Below are positions 41,324 to 50,087 of a DNA stretch of 64,000 nt, one piece after another. The notes beneath the pieces are model-generated. The model was given only the letters and a program-made list of their open reading frames with translations. It made no database searches and had not been told where the DNA came from. The stretch spans positions 98,387 to 162,386 of the forward strand of contig NZ_BMVU01000013.1 in the NCBI RefSeq assembly GCF_014650875.1. Reading direction: 5' to 3'. This DNA comes from Streptomyces minutiscleroticus (lineage in GTDB: Bacteria; Actinomycetota; Actinomycetes; Streptomycetales; Streptomycetaceae). Within the stretch, counting starts at the first letter, position 1, and every line of letters begins with the position of its first letter. The translations under genes were made by a program, and so were the position numbers.

Positions 41324-42196
41324 ATGCCCCGCCCCATCACCGTGGGAGTGGACGGAACAGCCGAGAGCCGGGCGGCCGCCGCCTGGGCCGCGCGCGAGGC
41401 CGTCCGCCGCGAACTGCCGCTGCGCGTGGTGCACGCCTGGCAGCACCAGCCGCACGACGTCGTCGACACCGGCGACCACGGGACGCAGCGGCGCTGGGCG
41501 CTCGACGCGCTGGAGGAGACCGCGTCCGGCCTGACGGACCGTCACACCGGCCTGCGGGTCACCGCGGAGCTGCTGGAAGGCGCCCCGGTCGAGTCGCTGG
41601 TCGACGCCGGGGACGGGGCGGCGGCGCTCGTCCTCGGCTCGCGCGGCCACGGCGCCGTGATGGGCTTCCTGCTCGGCTCCGTCGGGCAGCAGGTGGTCGC
41701 GGAGGCCGGCACCCCCGTCGTGCTCGTGCGCGCCGGCGACCGCGCCGGGGCCGAGGCGGGGGGCCGGGAGGTCGTCGTCGGCCAGCAGGGCGGCCCGGAG
41801 GACAGCGCGGCGGCCCTGGAATTCGCCTTCGAGACGGCGGCGGCGCGCGGCGCGGGCGTCCTCGCGGTACGGGCCTGGAGCCTGCCGCCGGTCTTCGCGT
41901 TCAGCCCCGCCTCGCTCAAGCTCCTCGACGACGCGGGCGGCCTCGAACCGTACGAGCGGCAGTCCCTGGCCAAGGCGCTGGAGCCGTGGCGCGAGCGGTT
42001 CCCGGAGGTGCCGGTGACCCAGCACGTCGAGATGGGCAGCGCGGGCGAGGTGCTGCTGTCCCTGGCGCCCCGCGCCCAGCTGACGGTGGTCGGCCGGCGG
42101 GCCCGCCGCTCGGCCGTGGGGTCGCGGATCGGCTCGGTGGCCCACGCCGTCATGCACCACGCGACGTCCCCCGTGGCCGTCGTGCCGCCGGCCTGA
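41324..42196 (+). CDS. universal stress protein, tandem Usp domains
   Basis: 290 residues. Two Usp domains: 3-140 (ITVGVDGTAESRAAAAWAAREA; ATP loop GSRGHGAVMGFLLGSVGQQV) and 150-290 (VVVGQQGG, GRRARRSAVGSRIGSVAHAVMHHATSPVAVVP). Both ATP-binding G-x2-G-x9-G-S/T loops are intact or nearly so, so it should bind ATP. Such proteins aid survival in stasis and hypoxia. ATG after GGAGAGGCGCC. A TAGGCT box near 41251 may be the -10. Confidence 0.9.
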   Translation: MPRPITVGVDGTAESRAAAAWAAREAVRRELPLRVVHAWQHQPHDVVDTGDHGTQRRWALDALEETASGLTDRHTGLRVTAELLEGAPVESLVDAGDGAAALVLGSRGHGAVMGFLLGSVGQQVVAEAGTPVVLVRAGDRAGAEAGGREVVVGQQGGPEDSAAALEFAFETAAARGAGVLAVRAWSLPPVFAFSPASLKLLDDAGGLEPYERQSLAKALEPWRERFPEVPVTQHVEMGSAGEVLLSLAPRAQLTVVGRRARRSAVGSRIGSVAHAVMHHATSPVAVVPPA

Positions 42197-42226
42197 TCCA
42201 AGGGTCCCGGCCCTCCGGCCCCGGAT

Positions 42227-43546
42227 TCAGTCCGCGGATTCCGGCTCCGGATCGTCTCCGGTCCCGTCCCCGTCTCCGGTCCCGTCCCCGTCCATGGGCC
42301 CGGTCCCGTCTCCGGTCCCGTCCCCGGGCGGCAGCGGTCCGCGGACCTTCGGCAGGACGGTGGCGATGTAGTCCTTCACCACCGTGTCCTGGTCGATGTC
42401 GTGCTGGGCGCGCTCGGCCAGGTACCAACGGTGTTCGAGCAGTTCGTGGTACAGCTCGGCCGGGTCCATGGAGCCGCGCAGCTCCTTGGGGACCAGCCGC
42501 ACGGTGGGCCGGAACACCTCGCGCACCCAGCGGTGCGCGAGGACCTCGGGCCGGGCAGTCAGGGGGTCGCCGGGCGCGTAGTCGTCCTGGGTGGCCATCC
42601 AGCGCTCCAGGTCGTTGAGGAGGCGGCGGGCCTGGTTCTCCTCGGCGTCCAGGCCCGTGAGCCGCAGCAGCTGCCGCTGGTGGTGGCCGGCGTCCACGAC
42701 CTTGGGCACGAAGGTGACGGTGTCACCGTTGGGCGAGTGACCGATCTGCATCTCGGCGACGTCGAAGCCGAGGTCGTTCAGGCGCCGGATGCGGCGGTCG
42801 ATGTAGTGGTGCTTGCCCGCCGGGTAGACGGAGGTGCGGGTCAGCTCCCGCCACAGGCCGTCGTAGCGGCGGCAGATCTCCTCGCCGAACGCGATCGCGT
42901 CCACGGAGGGGTGCAGCGCGCCCGACGCCTCCAGGTCCAGCAGCTCACCGCTGATGTTCACGCGGGCCAGCTCCAGGTCGTACTCCCGCTGCCCCTGGCT
43001 GAGCCGCGGGTGCAGGTCGCCGGTCTCGGCGTCGACGAGGTACGCGGCGTAGGCGCCCGCGTCGCGCCGGAACAGTGTGTTCGACAGCGAGCAGTCGCCC
43101 CAGGCGAACCCGGCCAGGTGCAGCCGCACCAGCAGCACGGCGAGGGCGTCCATCAGCCGGTGCATCGTCGCCGGGCGCAGGGTGGTCTCGAACATCGACC
43201 GGTAGGGCATCGACCCGTTGAGGTGCCGGGTGATCAGCACGGGCTCCAGCGGCCCGCCGTCCTCGCCGGTCCGCCCGGTGACCACGGCCAGCGGGTCCAC
43301 CGCGGGGATGCGCAGCCGGTGCAGGGAGCGCAGCAGCTCGTACTCGCGCACGGCCGGCCGCTCGGCGAGCTCCTTGACCGCCACGACCTCGTCCCCGGCG
43401 CGGGCGTAGCGCACCACGTGCCGGGAGATGCCGCGCGGCAGCGGCACCAGGTACCGGTCCGGCCACTCCTCCAGGGGCAGCTGCCAGGGCAGGTCGAGCA
43501 GGAGCGCCGGATGCTCCGGATTGGTCGCACTGATCTGCAACGCCAT
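42227..43546 (-). CDS. DUF4032 protein with LPS-kinase-like domain
   Basis: 439 residues. The first part is a kinase-like fold: VVRYARAGDEVVAVKELAERPAVREYELL, then FAWGDCSLSNTLF (the catalytic loop analogue) and AYLVDAETGDLHPRLS. The central GLWRELTRTSVYPAGKHHYIDRR block and C-terminal VLAHRWVREVFRPTV are the DUF4032 core. The last 35 residues are Asp/Gly/Thr repeats (DGTGDG). DUF4032 is a widespread actinobacterial family of unknown role. Single gene; 242 bases from the next. Confidence 0.85.
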   Translation of the reverse strand: MALQISATNPEHPALLLDLPWQLPLEEWPDRYLVPLPRGISRHVVRYARAGDEVVAVKELAERPAVREYELLRSLHRLRIPAVDPLAVVTGRTGEDGGPLEPVLITRHLNGSMPYRSMFETTLRPATMHRLMDALAVLLVRLHLAGFAWGDCSLSNTLFRRDAGAYAAYLVDAETGDLHPRLSQGQREYDLELARVNISGELLDLEASGALHPSVDAIAFGEEICRRYDGLWRELTRTSVYPAGKHHYIDRRIRRLNDLGFDVAEMQIGHSPNGDTVTFVPKVVDAGHHQRQLLRLTGLDAEENQARRLLNDLERWMATQDDYAPGDPLTARPEVLAHRWVREVFRPTVRLVPKELRGSMDPAELYHELLEHRWYLAERAQHDIDQDTVVKDYIATVLPKVRGPLPPGDGTGDGTGPMDGDGTGDGDGTGDDPEPESAD

Positions 43547-43722
43547 GGCCCGCCCTCGCCTCGTGGTCGATCACACGGTCACACTGTCCGGAAGCATCTC
43601 CGCATCCGGACGGGTTCCACGTCAACCACGGTGTACGCGGGCGCCGATCGCAAGGTGCGCCCGCGCGGACGGTCGGGGCACCCCGTACGGACGGTCAGGG
43701 CACCCCGAACAGGAGGAAAGGG

Positions 43723-43755
43723 CACACCGTGCGCGTGCACCGGGCGCACGGTGTG
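43723..43755. terminator. terminator of the PotD-like gene
   Basis: 12-bp perfect arms (43723-43734 with 43744-43755), 9-base loop, 34 bases beyond the stop. A duplicated CGGTC(G/A)GGGCACCCCG element precedes it. Confidence 0.75.
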
Positions 43756-43788
43756 TCGGGACCGTCGGCGGACGGCGGACGGACGGGG

Positions 43789-44988
43789 TCAGCCCTTGAT
43801 CTCCGTCCAGGCCTGCACCCACTTCGAGTAGGGCACGCACTTGATGTCCGTGCGGCCGTCGAGGCACTGCTCGATGGGCGTCGTCCACACGGCGATGTCG
43901 GCCCAGAAGTTCTCGTCGGTGGCGTGGTAGGTGTCGCAGAACGCCGGGTCGCTGGTCAGGTCGCACGACTTGACGTTCGCCGGGGCCTCGCCGTACCACT
44001 CGGCGACCTCGGCGTTCACCTCCGGGGAGATGATCCAGTCCATCCACTTGTAGGCGCAGTTGGGGTGCTTGGCCTTGGCCGACAGCATCCACGTGTCGGA
44101 CCAGCCGGTCGCGCCCTCCTGCGGCAGGACCGCGTCCACCTTGGCACCCTCGGCCTGTGTGAGGTTCTTGATGACCTCCCAGGTGGTGCCGACGACCGAG
44201 TCGCCCGACTTGAAGGCGGAGACCTCCTTCAGGTAGTCGCTCCAGTACTCGCCCACGTTCGCGTTCTGCTCCTCCAGCAGCTCGACCGCGGCCTTGAACT
44301 GGTTCTCGTCCAGGGCGTAGGGGTTGTCGATGCCGAGGCCCGGCTGCGTCTCGCGCAGGTACAGGGCCGCGTCCGCGATGTAGATCGGCGAGTCGTACGC
44401 GGTGACCCTGCCCTTGTACTTCGATGCCTCGTCGAAGACCGCGGACCAGGAGTCCGGGGCGGGCTTGACCTTCTCGGTGTTGTACATGAGCAGGTTGGCG
44501 CCGCGGCCGTGGGGGATGCCGTACGCCGTGCCCTCGTAGGAGTTCCAGTCCTGCTGCAGCAGGCCGATGAAGACGTCCTGGTAGTTGGGCACCAGGTCGG
44601 TGTTGACGGGGGCGGCGTCGCCGGAGGCTATGAGGCGCAGGGAGGCGTCGCCGGAGGCGGAGACCGCGTCGTACCGGCCGGTCTTCATCAGCTTGACCAT
44701 CTCGTCGGAGCTGGCCGCCACCTTGGTCTCGACCTGGCAGCCGGTCTTCTCCTCGAACGGTGTGACCCAGTCGGCCTCGGGGTCGTTGGTGCCGTCCTCG
44801 ACGTAGCCGGCCCAGGCGATCAGGTTGACCTGGCCCTCGCTCTCGCCGAGCTCCGTCCTGGCCGTGAGGTCCGGCGGGTTCAGGCCCGACACCGACGAGG
44901 AGCCGGTCCCGTCGGACGAACCGCAGGCGGTGACGGACAGCAGGGCGCCGGTAGCGACGGCGACCTTGAATAACCTGCTCAGACGCAC
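43789..44988 (-). CDS. PotD-like polyamine-binding lipoprotein, TTA codon at position 6
   Basis: 399 residues, GTG at 44988 with GGAG six bases upstream. Lipobox SVTAC (Cys22). The extracellular-solute-binding family 1/8 fold is seen: LIAWAGYVEDGTNDPEADWV, DAVSASGDASLRLIASG, GIPHGRGANLLMYN, WMDWIISPEVNAEVAEWYGEAPAN. It is close to putrescine/spermidine binding proteins. Leu6 is a TTA codon (44971-44973), so expression should require the bldA tRNA, as for the divergent Cache gene. No potABC genes are adjacent, so it is an orphan receptor. Confidence 0.87.
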   Translation of the reverse strand: MRLSRLFKVAVATGALLSVTACGSSDGTGSSSVSGLNPPDLTARTELGESEGQVNLIAWAGYVEDGTNDPEADWVTPFEEKTGCQVETKVAASSDEMVKLMKTGRYDAVSASGDASLRLIASGDAAPVNTDLVPNYQDVFIGLLQQDWNSYEGTAYGIPHGRGANLLMYNTEKVKPAPDSWSAVFDEASKYKGRVTAYDSPIYIADAALYLRETQPGLGIDNPYALDENQFKAAVELLEEQNANVGEYWSDYLKEVSAFKSGDSVVGTTWEVIKNLTQAEGAKVDAVLPQEGATGWSDTWMLSAKAKHPNCAYKWMDWIISPEVNAEVAEWYGEAPANVKSCDLTSDPAFCDTYHATDENFWADIAVWTTPIEQCLDGRTDIKCVPYSKWVQAWTEIKG

Positions 44989-45000
44989 GGAGATCTCCAC

Positions 45001-45431
45001 GAGGGTATGGGGGGTGGGGGGACGGGGAAGCGGCGGGCGGACGCAGGGACACCGGGGGTCCGCGGACCGGCCTCGCGGGACGACGGCGATCCGCGAGACG
45101 GTGCCACGGGGGCCGGGCACGGGCCCCACGGGTCACGGTGGGCCCCGGTCCGGATTCCGGATCCGCTGCGGGCAGCCTGACGCCCCCAGCACATACGTCC
45201 GCCACGGACGCGGATGGCGCATCCCGGGCGGACGGTGTGCGGGACAGCGTACGGAGAGTGTGGATCTCCGGCAACTGCCAAGAGCACGTGCCAAGTTGAG
45301 GGGGGGTGCGAGATGCGCCGGGGCGCTGTCGCATATACGGTCGGGACCATGTTCGACTCGCCGTCGCGCGGTCCGTCCGCGCTCCGCCCCCGCCCGGCCC
45401 CCCGCCCGTTCCGGTTCGCGGGAGTGCGGCC
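45001..45431. other. divergent intergenic with possible leader peptide
   Basis: 443 bases. TATACG at 45334-45339 lies 10 bases before an ATG at 45349 that opens a 28-codon frame ending in the ATGA overlap with the Cache start. A CAACT-N17-AGTTG repeat is at 45272-45298. Confidence 0.45.
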
Positions 45432-45435
45432 ATGA
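45349..45435 (+). CDS. possible 28-residue leader peptide
   Basis: MFDSPSRGPSALRPRPAPRP then FRFAGVRP; the stop overlaps the next start (ATGA). No strong ribosome site; a -10-like TATACG precedes it. It is Arg/Pro-rich, so it may be chance; coupling to the TTA-containing Cache gene makes it worth noting. Confidence 0.35.
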   Translation: MFDSPSRGPSALRPRPAPRPFRFAGVRP

Positions 45436-46217
45436 GCCGGAGCACGGCGGTGGCCGGGGCGGCGACACTCGACGGGACGGCGGAGGTGACGGAGGAGACC
45501 GTCGCCGCGCACGTGCGCGGCACGCTGGAGGCCGTGTTCGCCTCGGTGGCCGAGACGCGCGCGGAGACGACGGCGCTGCTCGGCCGGATCGCGCGCGAGG
45601 GCCGCCCGCCCACGACCGCGGACCTGCGGGCGCTGCGGCCGGGCCTCGAGGACCGCCTCACCCGGCCCGACCTGGTCTCGGGGGTGGGCTTCGTCGCGCT
45701 GCCCGGCTTACTGGGCGACGTCCCGGCGTGGCTGGAGTGGTGGCAGTCCGGCGCGGACGGCGGGACACGGCCGCTGCTCCTGGACCTCGACCCGCGGCAG
45801 TCCGCGTACTCCGACTACACGCACTGGGACTGGTTCGCGCTGCCCCGCGACACCGGGGAGCGGGCGGTCGCCGGACCGTACGTGGACTACCTCTGCTCCG
45901 ACGAGTACAGCCTGACCCTGTCCGCCCCGGTCACCGTCGCCGGGCGCTTCGCGGGGGTCGCCGCCGCCGACGTCTACCTGCGCCACTTCGAGGCCGCCGT
46001 GCTCCCGCTCCTGCAGCGCCTGCCGGGCCCCGCCCACCTGGTCAACGCCCGCGGTCGGGTCGCCGCCTCCGCGGACCCCGCCCACCTCGCGGGCTCCCTC
46101 ACCAAGGGACCCGACTTCGCCGCCCTGCTCGCCGGCCGCCGCCCCGCCCGGGACCGCGGCCGCCGCCTCGTGCCCTGCGACGACCTCCCGCTCGTCCTCG
46201 TGGTCGCCGACCGCTGA
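45432..46217 (+). CDS. Cache-domain protein with TTA codon
   Basis: 261 residues, soluble and without a signal. Two Cache (PAS-like) modules are seen: VGFVALPGLLGDVPAWLEWWQ, then DPRQSAYSDYTHWDWFALP and GPYVDYLCSDEYSLTLSAPVTVAGRFAGVAAADVYL, i.e. a dCache ligand-binding sensor, but no signalling output domain follows. Leu93 is TTA (45708-45710). It is divergent from the PotD-like lipoprotein, which carries its own TTA. Dedicated polyamine sensing with the neighbour is a reasonable guess. Confidence 0.8.
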   Translation: MSRSTAVAGAATLDGTAEVTEETVAAHVRGTLEAVFASVAETRAETTALLGRIAREGRPPTTADLRALRPGLEDRLTRPDLVSGVGFVALPGLLGDVPAWLEWWQSGADGGTRPLLLDLDPRQSAYSDYTHWDWFALPRDTGERAVAGPYVDYLCSDEYSLTLSAPVTVAGRFAGVAAADVYLRHFEAAVLPLLQRLPGPAHLVNARGRVAASADPAHLAGSLTKGPDFAALLAGRRPARDRGRRLVPCDDLPLVLVVADR

Positions 46218-46426
46218 CCCGGGCCGTGGGGAGCGCCGCCGGACACGGTGTCATCACCCGCCTCACGTGGCGAAAGCACGCGCACGGGGTGCCCGGCCGC
46301 GCGGGCGCGGTGACGGGCCGGGTGTGGAACGCGTGAAGGAAGAAGAAGGGAACAGTGTGACATTGTGGTGGTTCGGAGGCGCGACGGTGTGACAGTGCGA
46401 AGATTGCCGGCCCGTCCCGCGCGCGG

Positions 46427-47293
46427 TCACAGCTCCGCGCGCAGTTCCTCCAGGATCTCCCGGGTCCGGTCGGCCGGTTCCGCCTGCACGGACATCCGGT
46501 CCATGACGTCGAGGTAGGGCACGACGTCGGCGGGCCGGTCGATGTAGACGGCGCCGGCCAGACTCTCCAGGTAGACGACGTCGGGGAGTTCGGAGAAGCC
46601 GAAGCGGAAGTGGTGGAACGGGCCGAAGGCGCCGGGATGGGCGCCGACGGCGAACCGCATGATCCGGATGTGCACCCCGGGCAGGCCGAGCGCCTCGGAC
46701 AGCCGGTCGATCTGCGCCCGCATCACCGCGGCGCCGCCGACCGGCCGGCGCAGCACCCCCTCCTCCAGGACGGCCAGGACGGTGGGCGCCCCGGGTCCGG
46801 CGAGCAGGTCCTGGCGCCTGAGCCGCAGGGCGACGCGGCGCTCGATCTCCTCGTCGGAGTCGTGGGGGAAGCCTGCGCGCAGCAGCGCGGCGGCGTAGTC
46901 GTGGGTCTGCAGGAGCCCCGGGACGTAGTGGGGCTCGTAGAGGCGGATGGCGTCCGCCTCGCTCTCCAGGCTCACGTAGGCGCTGAACCACTCGGGCAGC
47001 ACGTCGCGGTACTTGTACCACCAGCCGGGCTTGTTGGCCTCCCTCGCCATGGAGAGGAAGTCCTCGGCCTCCGCCGCCGGCACGCCGTAGACGCGCAGCA
47101 GCTCCCGCACGTACGGGATGCGCAGGCCGACCTCGGCCTTCTCGATCCGGCGGACCGTCAGAGGGGTCACCTCGATGGCCCGCGACGCCTCCTCGAAGGA
47201 GACTCCGGCCTGCTGGCGCAGATGGCGGAGCCGCTTTCCGAGGACCATGCGCAAGACGGTGGGGGCGCTGCCGCCCGAGCGTGTCCCGCTCAC
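46427..47293 (-). CDS. XRE-family regulator with DUF5753
   Basis: 288 residues from a GTG with a perfect GGAGGT site. HTH at about 15-70 (LRHLRQQAGVSFEEASRAIEVTPLTVRRIEKAEVG) followed by DUF5753: LYEPHYVPGLLQTHDYAAALL and AVLEEGVLRRPVGGAAVMRAQID. This is the large Streptomyces family that usually has a DUF397 partner; none is seen here. A 19-base palindrome lies 77 bases upstream and may be its operator. Cytoplasmic. Confidence 0.88.
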   Translation of the reverse strand: MSGTRSGGSAPTVLRMVLGKRLRHLRQQAGVSFEEASRAIEVTPLTVRRIEKAEVGLRIPYVRELLRVYGVPAAEAEDFLSMAREANKPGWWYKYRDVLPEWFSAYVSLESEADAIRLYEPHYVPGLLQTHDYAAALLRAGFPHDSDEEIERRVALRLRRQDLLAGPGAPTVLAVLEEGVLRRPVGGAAVMRAQIDRLSEALGLPGVHIRIMRFAVGAHPGAFGPFHHFRFGFSELPDVVYLESLAGAVYIDRPADVVPYLDVMDRMSVQAEPADRTREILEELRAEL

Positions 47294-47369
47294 GTCCCAC
47301 CTCCCGGTACGGCGGTCACAGCGTGCAGTGTGCCATGCCGCGGCTGACACGGGCAGGGTGCCGGGGATC

Positions 47370-47388
47370 GTTCTGAAATTATCAGAAC
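47370..47388. promoter_or_regulatory. palindromic operator between divergent regulators
   Basis: GTTCTGA-AATTA-TCAGAAC, a perfect 7-bp inverted repeat in an AT-rich setting, 77 bases before the XRE gene start and about 85-155 before the NsdA-like gene. Confidence 0.55.
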
Positions 47389-47470
47389 GTGGCTTGCGGG
47401 CCCCGTCCGCCGACGGCCATAGTGATCAAGTGACCTGCCGCACCCTCCCACCGGCCCCCGATCGTGCCTG

Positions 47471-48943
47471 GTGGCACGGCATCTGACGGAGCGACAGGTC
47501 CGGGCTCTTCCGCACGACCACCGCGAGACCTGGACGGCCAGCGTGACCGACGGACAACCGAGGAGTTCCAAGAACCCCGCCGGGGCCAACAAGGCACTGG
47601 CCGCCGCACTCAAGGACGCCGGCTGCTCCTACGCCTCGCTCGCCCTGCGGGTCAACGAGCTCGGCCGCAACCAGGGCGTGGACACCGCGTACGACAAGGC
47701 GTCCGTCACCCGCTGGCTGCAGGGCCAGCAGCCCAGGGGGACCGCCCCGCAGCTGATCGCGGCGGTGCTGTCCGAACGGCTCGGCCGCGAACTGTCCCCC
47801 GCGGACCTCGGGTTCGCCCCCGAGCCGCAGCGCCCGGTCGCGGGCCGGGCCCTCGTCTACGGCGACGACGTGGCGGAGACCCTGCACATCCTGGCCGAAC
47901 TGGGCTCCGCGGACATCTCCCGCCGCGGCCTGCCCGGCACGGTCCCCTTCGTCGCGGGCGCCCTCACGGCGCCGCAGCGGGACTGGCTGCTGTGGCTCCT
48001 CGACCACCAGGACGCGCCGCGCGAGGAGGTGCCGGCCGACGGCGGGCCGGTCGAGCAGGTGCACGCGATGATCGGCATGTTCGACCGGATGGACAACCAC
48101 TACGGCGGCGGCGGGGTGCGCACCAGCATCGTGCACTACCTGTCCACCGAGGTGATCCCCATGCTCCGGCGGCGCGGCACGGCGGCCCCGGTGCGCCGCC
48201 GGCTGTTCGCCGCGGCGGCCCGGCTGGCCGCGATGGCCGGCTGGAGCTCGTACGACGCGGGGGAGTACGGCCTGGCGCAGCGCTACATGGTCCAGGGGCT
48301 GCGGCTGTGCGCCGAGGGGCTCGACCGGGTCCTCGGCGGGCAGATCCTGGCCGGCCTCTCCCACCTGGCGACCTGCCTCGGCCGCCCCGACGAGGGGGTG
48401 GCGCTCGCCCGGGCCGGGCTGGCCACCGCCAAGGGCGCGGGCAGTCCGCTCGGGCTGATGCGGCTGTACGCGATGTCGGCGCGCGGCCACGCGGCGCAGG
48501 GCCGCGCCGCCGAGGCCACCGAGGCCCTGCGGCTGGCCGAACGGCACCTGGAGGCGAGCCGGGGCGCCGAGCAGGAGTCCGCCTGGGTGCGCTACCTCGA
48601 CCACCACTACCTGCAGGCCGAGTCCGCGCTCTGCTTCCGCGACCTCGGCCTCGGCGCGCAGGCGGAGCGCACCGCGAGCGAGTCCCTGCGCGCCAACGCC
48701 GACCGGCGCAGGCGCCAGGCGATCAGCCGCTCCGTGCTCGCCACGGCGCACCTGCAGCAGAACCGGCTCGACGAGGCGATCGGCGCCGCCACCGAGGCCC
48801 TCGACACCCTGGGCTCCGTCCACAGCGAACGCTCGGTCCAGGCGCTGCGGGACTTCCGGGCGCGGCTGCGGCCCGTCCGGCACGAGCCCCTGGTGCGGGA
48901 GTTCGAGCGCCGGTCCCTGCCGGTGCTGGGGACGGCCGCGTGA
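47471..48943 (+). CDS. NsdA-like TPR regulator
   Basis: 490 residues from GTG 47471; GTG 47543 (TDGQPRSSKNPAGANKAL) is equally likely and gives 466. The N-terminal helix-turn-helix-like segment ALKDAGCSYASLALRVNELGR... VTRWLQGQQPRG resembles the start of NsdA and related developmental regulators of Streptomyces. The rest is helical TPR-like repeat (LAQRYMVQGLRLCAEGL, GQILAGLSHLATCLGRPDEG, AEATEALRLAERHLEAS). Such proteins control antibiotic production and sporulation; direct target unknown. Confidence 0.68.
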   Translation: MARHLTERQVRALPHDHRETWTASVTDGQPRSSKNPAGANKALAAALKDAGCSYASLALRVNELGRNQGVDTAYDKASVTRWLQGQQPRGTAPQLIAAVLSERLGRELSPADLGFAPEPQRPVAGRALVYGDDVAETLHILAELGSADISRRGLPGTVPFVAGALTAPQRDWLLWLLDHQDAPREEVPADGGPVEQVHAMIGMFDRMDNHYGGGGVRTSIVHYLSTEVIPMLRRRGTAAPVRRRLFAAAARLAAMAGWSSYDAGEYGLAQRYMVQGLRLCAEGLDRVLGGQILAGLSHLATCLGRPDEGVALARAGLATAKGAGSPLGLMRLYAMSARGHAAQGRAAEATEALRLAERHLEASRGAEQESAWVRYLDHHYLQAESALCFRDLGLGAQAERTASESLRANADRRRRQAISRSVLATAHLQQNRLDEAIGAATEALDTLGSVHSERSVQALRDFRARLRPVRHEPLVREFERRSLPVLGTAA

Positions 48944-49083
48944 CGGCGGGCCGCACGCGCGGCGGCCGCGCGGCCCGCCGGGCGTACGGCGAGTGCGCGG
49001 CGGGTGACCGTACGGGGCGGGTGCCGGGGCGCCGGGCGGCGCGGGCCGGGCGCGGGGCTCGGTAGCCACCGGGTGACGGGGGC

Positions 49084-49944
49084 TCAGTAGCCGTCGGGCG
49101 ACGGGGCGTTCTGGGCCCGGTCGACGGGCAGGTGCGCCCCGGAGATCCCGCTGGACCAGTCGGAGAGCAGGAACGCCACGACCCGGGCCACCTCCTGCGG
49201 CGCGACCGGCTCCCCGGCCGGCAGCTCCGCCGCGGCGAACGCGGCGTACGCCTCGGGCTCCTCGCGGCGCATCCGGTCCCAGCGCCGGCCGGGGATCAGC
49301 ATGGAGCCGGGCGAGACGGCGTTGACCCGGATCCCGTCGGGGCCGAGCTCCCGGGCCAGCGAGGCGGCGAGATGGATCTGGGCCGCCTTCGCCGTCCCGT
49401 ACTGCGCGTACGGGCCCGGCTTCCAGCCGGAGATCGAGGAGACGAGCACGACGGAGCCGCCGCCCGCCGCGCGCAGGTGCGGCACGGCCGCCCGCACCAG
49501 CCGCACCGCGTGGTGGACGTTGAGCTCCCAGGCCGCCGCCCAGTCGTCGGCGCCGGACTCCTCCAGGCCGCGGCCGCGCGACCCGCCCGCGCAGGCCACC
49601 ACGCCGTCCAGCCCGCTGAAACGTTTCGCCGCAGCCGCGACGAAGTCCTCCAGGCGCTCCGGCTCCGTGAGGTCGAGCGCCCGGGTCAGCAGCCGGTCCG
49701 GTTCCGGCCCGCCCAGCGCCGCCCGCAGCGCCCGCAGATCCCCCTCGCCGCGCGCGCAGGTGGCGACGCGGACGCCCTCGCCGGCCAGCAGCCGCACGAT
49801 CTCCCGGCCGAGCCCCCGCGTCCCGCCGGTGATCAGTACGCGCTTGCCGGCGAGGCCGGCGGTGCCGCCCGCACCGTCGGCGCCGTGCGGTCCCGCGGAA
49901 CCGCGTGGGTGCCGATTCCCCTGGTCACCGCTCGTATTGCTCAC
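49084..49944 (-). CDS. SDR-family oxidoreductase
   Basis: 286 residues from a GTG at 49944. Classical short-chain dehydrogenase: VLITGGTRGLGREIVRLLAGE (NAD(P) binding), VACAGGSRGRGLEE (NAG-like), VLVSSISGWKPGPYAQYGTAKAA (Ser and YxxxK catalytic residues) and PDGIRVNAVSPGSM. It is probably a 3-oxoacyl-ACP-reductase-like or secondary metabolite oxidoreductase; substrate unknown. N-terminal 35 residues are Gly/Asp-rich and disordered. Divergent from an RsbW-like ATPase. Confidence 0.87.
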   Translation of the reverse strand: MSNTSGDQGNRHPRGSAGPHGADGAGGTAGLAGKRVLITGGTRGLGREIVRLLAGEGVRVATCARGEGDLRALRAALGGPEPDRLLTRALDLTEPERLEDFVAAAAKRFSGLDGVVACAGGSRGRGLEESGADDWAAAWELNVHHAVRLVRAAVPHLRAAGGGSVVLVSSISGWKPGPYAQYGTAKAAQIHLAASLARELGPDGIRVNAVSPGSMLIPGRRWDRMRREEPEAYAAFAAAELPAGEPVAPQEVARVVAFLLSDWSSGISGAHLPVDRAQNAPSPDGY

Positions 49945-50087
49945 GCGTTCGAACCTACACGCACCGCCACTACGGAGCCGCAACCGAACAACCCCCGTAC
50001 CCCCTGGTGCCCGCCCCGGCCGCCCGGTTGGCTGCAGGAGCAGCCACCCCGACCGTTCCCCACCCGTGCTGCGCCGAAGGAGGACCG

